From assembly GCA_027031325.1 (NCBI GenBank), contig JALVRI010000319.1, positions 1 to 14,665 of the forward strand: DNA of 14,665 nt. Direction: 5' to 3'. This document shows positions 13,053 through 14,665 of the stretch, in pieces (the stretch's first letter is position 1; each line of letters begins with the position of its first letter). Both the position numbers and the translations under genes were made by a program. Under the pieces are notes generated by a model. It was not told the DNA's origin and searched no databases. It worked only from the letters and a program-made list of their open reading frames with translations. The stretch comes from Desulfobacteraceae bacterium. Its GTDB lineage: Bacteria > Desulfobacterota > Desulfobacteria > Desulfobacterales > Desulfosarcinaceae.

Positions 13053-14665
13053 ATGACCGACAAAGCGGGTGGTGGCATGGGTCGACTGGCAGACATACTC
13101 AAAAGAACGGCCAGGGAAATTGTGGCCCCCCGGGCGGTTTTGAAGGAAAAATACTCCGCCTTCATGGAGCTGCTGGCTTCCGACCGCTTGGCCCATGCCA
13201 AGATGGCCCGCCTGGAAGAGGTATATCACCGCCAGACAGCAATTGATCTCAAGCAGATTGAGCATGACTATGGGAGGCTGGCTGATTCCGTGGCCGGGAT
13301 GGTTGCAGCGCTTGCGCGTATAGCTCCGGCAAAGTACCGTGATTTGGAGCAATATTTCGGACGCCTTGACGGTTATATCCGCTATTTTTTGCAATTCCCT
13401 CCTTTTAGAACAGGTCCTCCTTATGCCGCCGCCCTGGCCGACATTGATGCCCGTAAAGGCACTCTTTGGGGAGGTAAGGCGACCAACCTTGCGATTGCGG
13501 CCTCAATGGGCCTGCCAGTTCCGGCCGGGTTCGCGATTTCCACCAGCGCCATGGGAAGTCTTTTGGAATACAACAACCTCCTGCCTCTGATCGACAACCA
13601 GTTGATGCAACTGGACACTGGTGATGCGGCAGCTGTCAAGGCGGTATCTGATAAATTGGTGGCCCTTTTGAAAAAGGCGCGGATTCCGCTGGAAGTAGAA
13701 AAGGAGATAGCTGCAAACTTGGAAAAAATACAAAACGAGGCCGATGGGGATCTGCTCCTGGCGGTCCGCAGCAGCGCAATGGGCGAGGACGGTAAGGTGT
13801 CGTTTGCCGGTCAGTACAGGTCCTTGCTAGGTGTACCTCCGGATAAGCTTTGGCAGGCTTACCTGGAGGTTGTTGCCAGCCGCTATAGCCCCGAAGCCCT
13901 GGTCTATAGAATCAACCAGGGCCTTGCCGACAGTGAAACGCCGATGGCTGTGCTGGTTATGGCCATGGTCGACGCCAAGGCTGCCGGCGTGGTTTACAGT
14001 GCCGACGTATCGGGCAATGCTTCCCGGCGGATATCTATTTTTGCGGTACCCGGATTGGGTACGAAATTGGTGGATGGCAGCATGAAGCCGGAAACCGTTA
14101 CCTTGCATCCCAATCAAGTCAAAAGCGGTAATGCAAGGGACCTGAGGATACCAGAAAATTTTCCGATCGACCGCCAGGCTTGCTTGCAGCTTGCAAACTG
14201 GGCACTTGTTTTGCAGGAGAAGTTCGGTTGTGCCCAAGATCTTGAATGGGCGTATGACCATACCGGAAGACTCTATCTCTTACAAACCCGTTCTTTGCAG
14301 CAAGAAAAGATGAAGGTCTTGCAAGCGCGGGAATGTGTTTTCGAGCAGGAAGGCCGCACGGTGCTGCTGGAAGGTGGTATTGCTGCCTCTCTCGGTATAG
14401 CCGCAGGGCCGGTATTCAAGATGGTTCCAGGCAGGTCGATCGCAAATGTGCCCTTGGATTCGGTGATGGTGGTAGACGATGCAGCGCCTCGTTTTGTTGC
14501 TCATATCCATCGCTTGAATGCCATTGTTGCAGAAAAAGGAAGTCAGGCCGGCCACTTGGCGTCGGTTGCCCGGGAATTTGGTATTCCCTTGCTGGTGCAG
14601 GCCGAAAGAGCGCTGGAACTGCTGGAAGATGGAAAGATTGTCACGGTAAATGCCGACCTGGGCAA
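13053..14665 (+). CDS. PEP synthase / pyruvate-water-dikinase-like protein, N-terminal part (cut by window edge)
   Basis: The frame is open from an ATG at 13053 to the right edge, 537 codons, so the C-terminal PEP/pyruvate barrel is not seen. The first 135 or so residues are mostly helical and charged, and match nothing I know. The nucleotide-binding domain begins with WGGKATNLAIAASMGLPVPAGF (139-160) and continues with AVRSSAMGEDGKVSFAGQ (from 237), both classic for this family. The swivelling phosphohistidine domain has H501 in GSQAGHLASVAREFGIP. The family passes a phosphate from ATP through this histidine to pyruvate or another acceptor. An alternative start is the ATG at 13077, after a GGTGG. 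The gene begins 62 bases after tatC. Whether it makes PEP or has another acceptor cannot be told from this part. Confidence 0.85.
   Translation, partial: MTDKAGGGMGRLADILKRTAREIVAPRAVLKEKYSAFMELLASDRLAHAKMARLEEVYHRQTAIDLKQIEHDYGRLADSVAGMVAALARIAPAKYRDLEQYFGRLDGYIRYFLQFPPFRTGPPYAAALADIDARKGTLWGGKATNLAIAASMGLPVPAGFAISTSAMGSLLEYNNLLPLIDNQLMQLDTGDAAAVKAVSDKLVALLKKARIPLEVEKEIAANLEKIQNEADGDLLLAVRSSAMGEDGKVSFAGQYRSLLGVPPDKLWQAYLEVVASRYSPEALVYRINQGLADSETPMAVLVMAMVDAKAAGVVYSADVSGNASRRISIFAVPGLGTKLVDGSMKPETVTLHPNQVKSGNARDLRIPENFPIDRQACLQLANWALVLQEKFGCAQDLEWAYDHTGRLYLLQTRSLQQEKMKVLQARECVFEQEGRTVLLEGGIAASLGIAAGPVFKMVPGRSIANVPLDSVMVVDDAAPRFVAHIHRLNAIVAEKGSQAGHLASVAREFGIPLLVQAERALELLEDGKIVTVNADLG

Noticed and set aside
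1..14665. CRISPR array, phage, transposon or defence island
   Set aside because: No regularly spaced repeats, integrase, transposase, terminal inverted repeats or toxin-antitoxin pair were seen. The single HNH gene alone does not support such a call.

Overview
The window is a conventional, densely packed bacterial chromosome segment. Every gene has the same compact, moderately GC-rich style, and I see no insertion sequence, phage gene, CRISPR array, rRNA or tRNA. The mix of genes (long-form HisG next to a stand-alone HisI, EngB beside Era, a TatB-type protein directly before TatC, a short MoaE-like protein beside MobA and MoaC, and a pyruvate-water-dikinase-like protein) fits a Gram-negative, probably anaerobic bacterium of the Desulfobacterota/deltaproteobacterial type. 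That placement is inferred from family flavour and gene order, not from a marker gene. The MltA lipoprotein and PBP1A do indicate a periplasm and an outer membrane.

The layout is divergent around an intergenic region at about 5720-6061. Leftward (minus strand) runs a tightly packed gene string: hisI, hisG, a class I/II PLP aminotransferase, engB, era, an ATP-grasp ligase of unknown substrate and a small HNH endonuclease. The hisI-hisG, aminotransferase-engB and engB-era junctions overlap or lie within two bases of each other. A hairpin follows the HNH gene, and beyond it is the 5' part of a metallo-beta-lactamase-fold hydrolase that is cut by the window edge.

Rightward (plus strand) run a class A penicillin-binding protein (PBP1A type), a 195-base gap rich in inverted repeats, mobA, a moaE-like gene, moaC and the lipoprotein transglycosylase mltA. 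A good sigma70-type promoter then leads into tatB and tatC. Last is a PEP-synthase-like protein that runs off the right edge.

Functionally, the leftward string links the first (HisG) and third (HisI) steps of histidine synthesis with two ribosome-assembly GTPases. The rightward string links cell-wall synthesis and cleavage (PBP1A, MltA), molybdenum-cofactor assembly (MoaC, MoaE-like, MobA) and twin-arginine export (TatB, TatC). The last two are biologically connected, because many molybdoenzymes are loaded with cofactor in the cytoplasm and then exported folded by Tat.

I found no clear undescribed system. The best leads are the ATP-grasp ligase with its HNH neighbour, the divergent short MoaE, the inverted-repeat-rich mobA leader, and the unusual N-terminus and phosphohistidine motif of the PEP-synthase-like protein.
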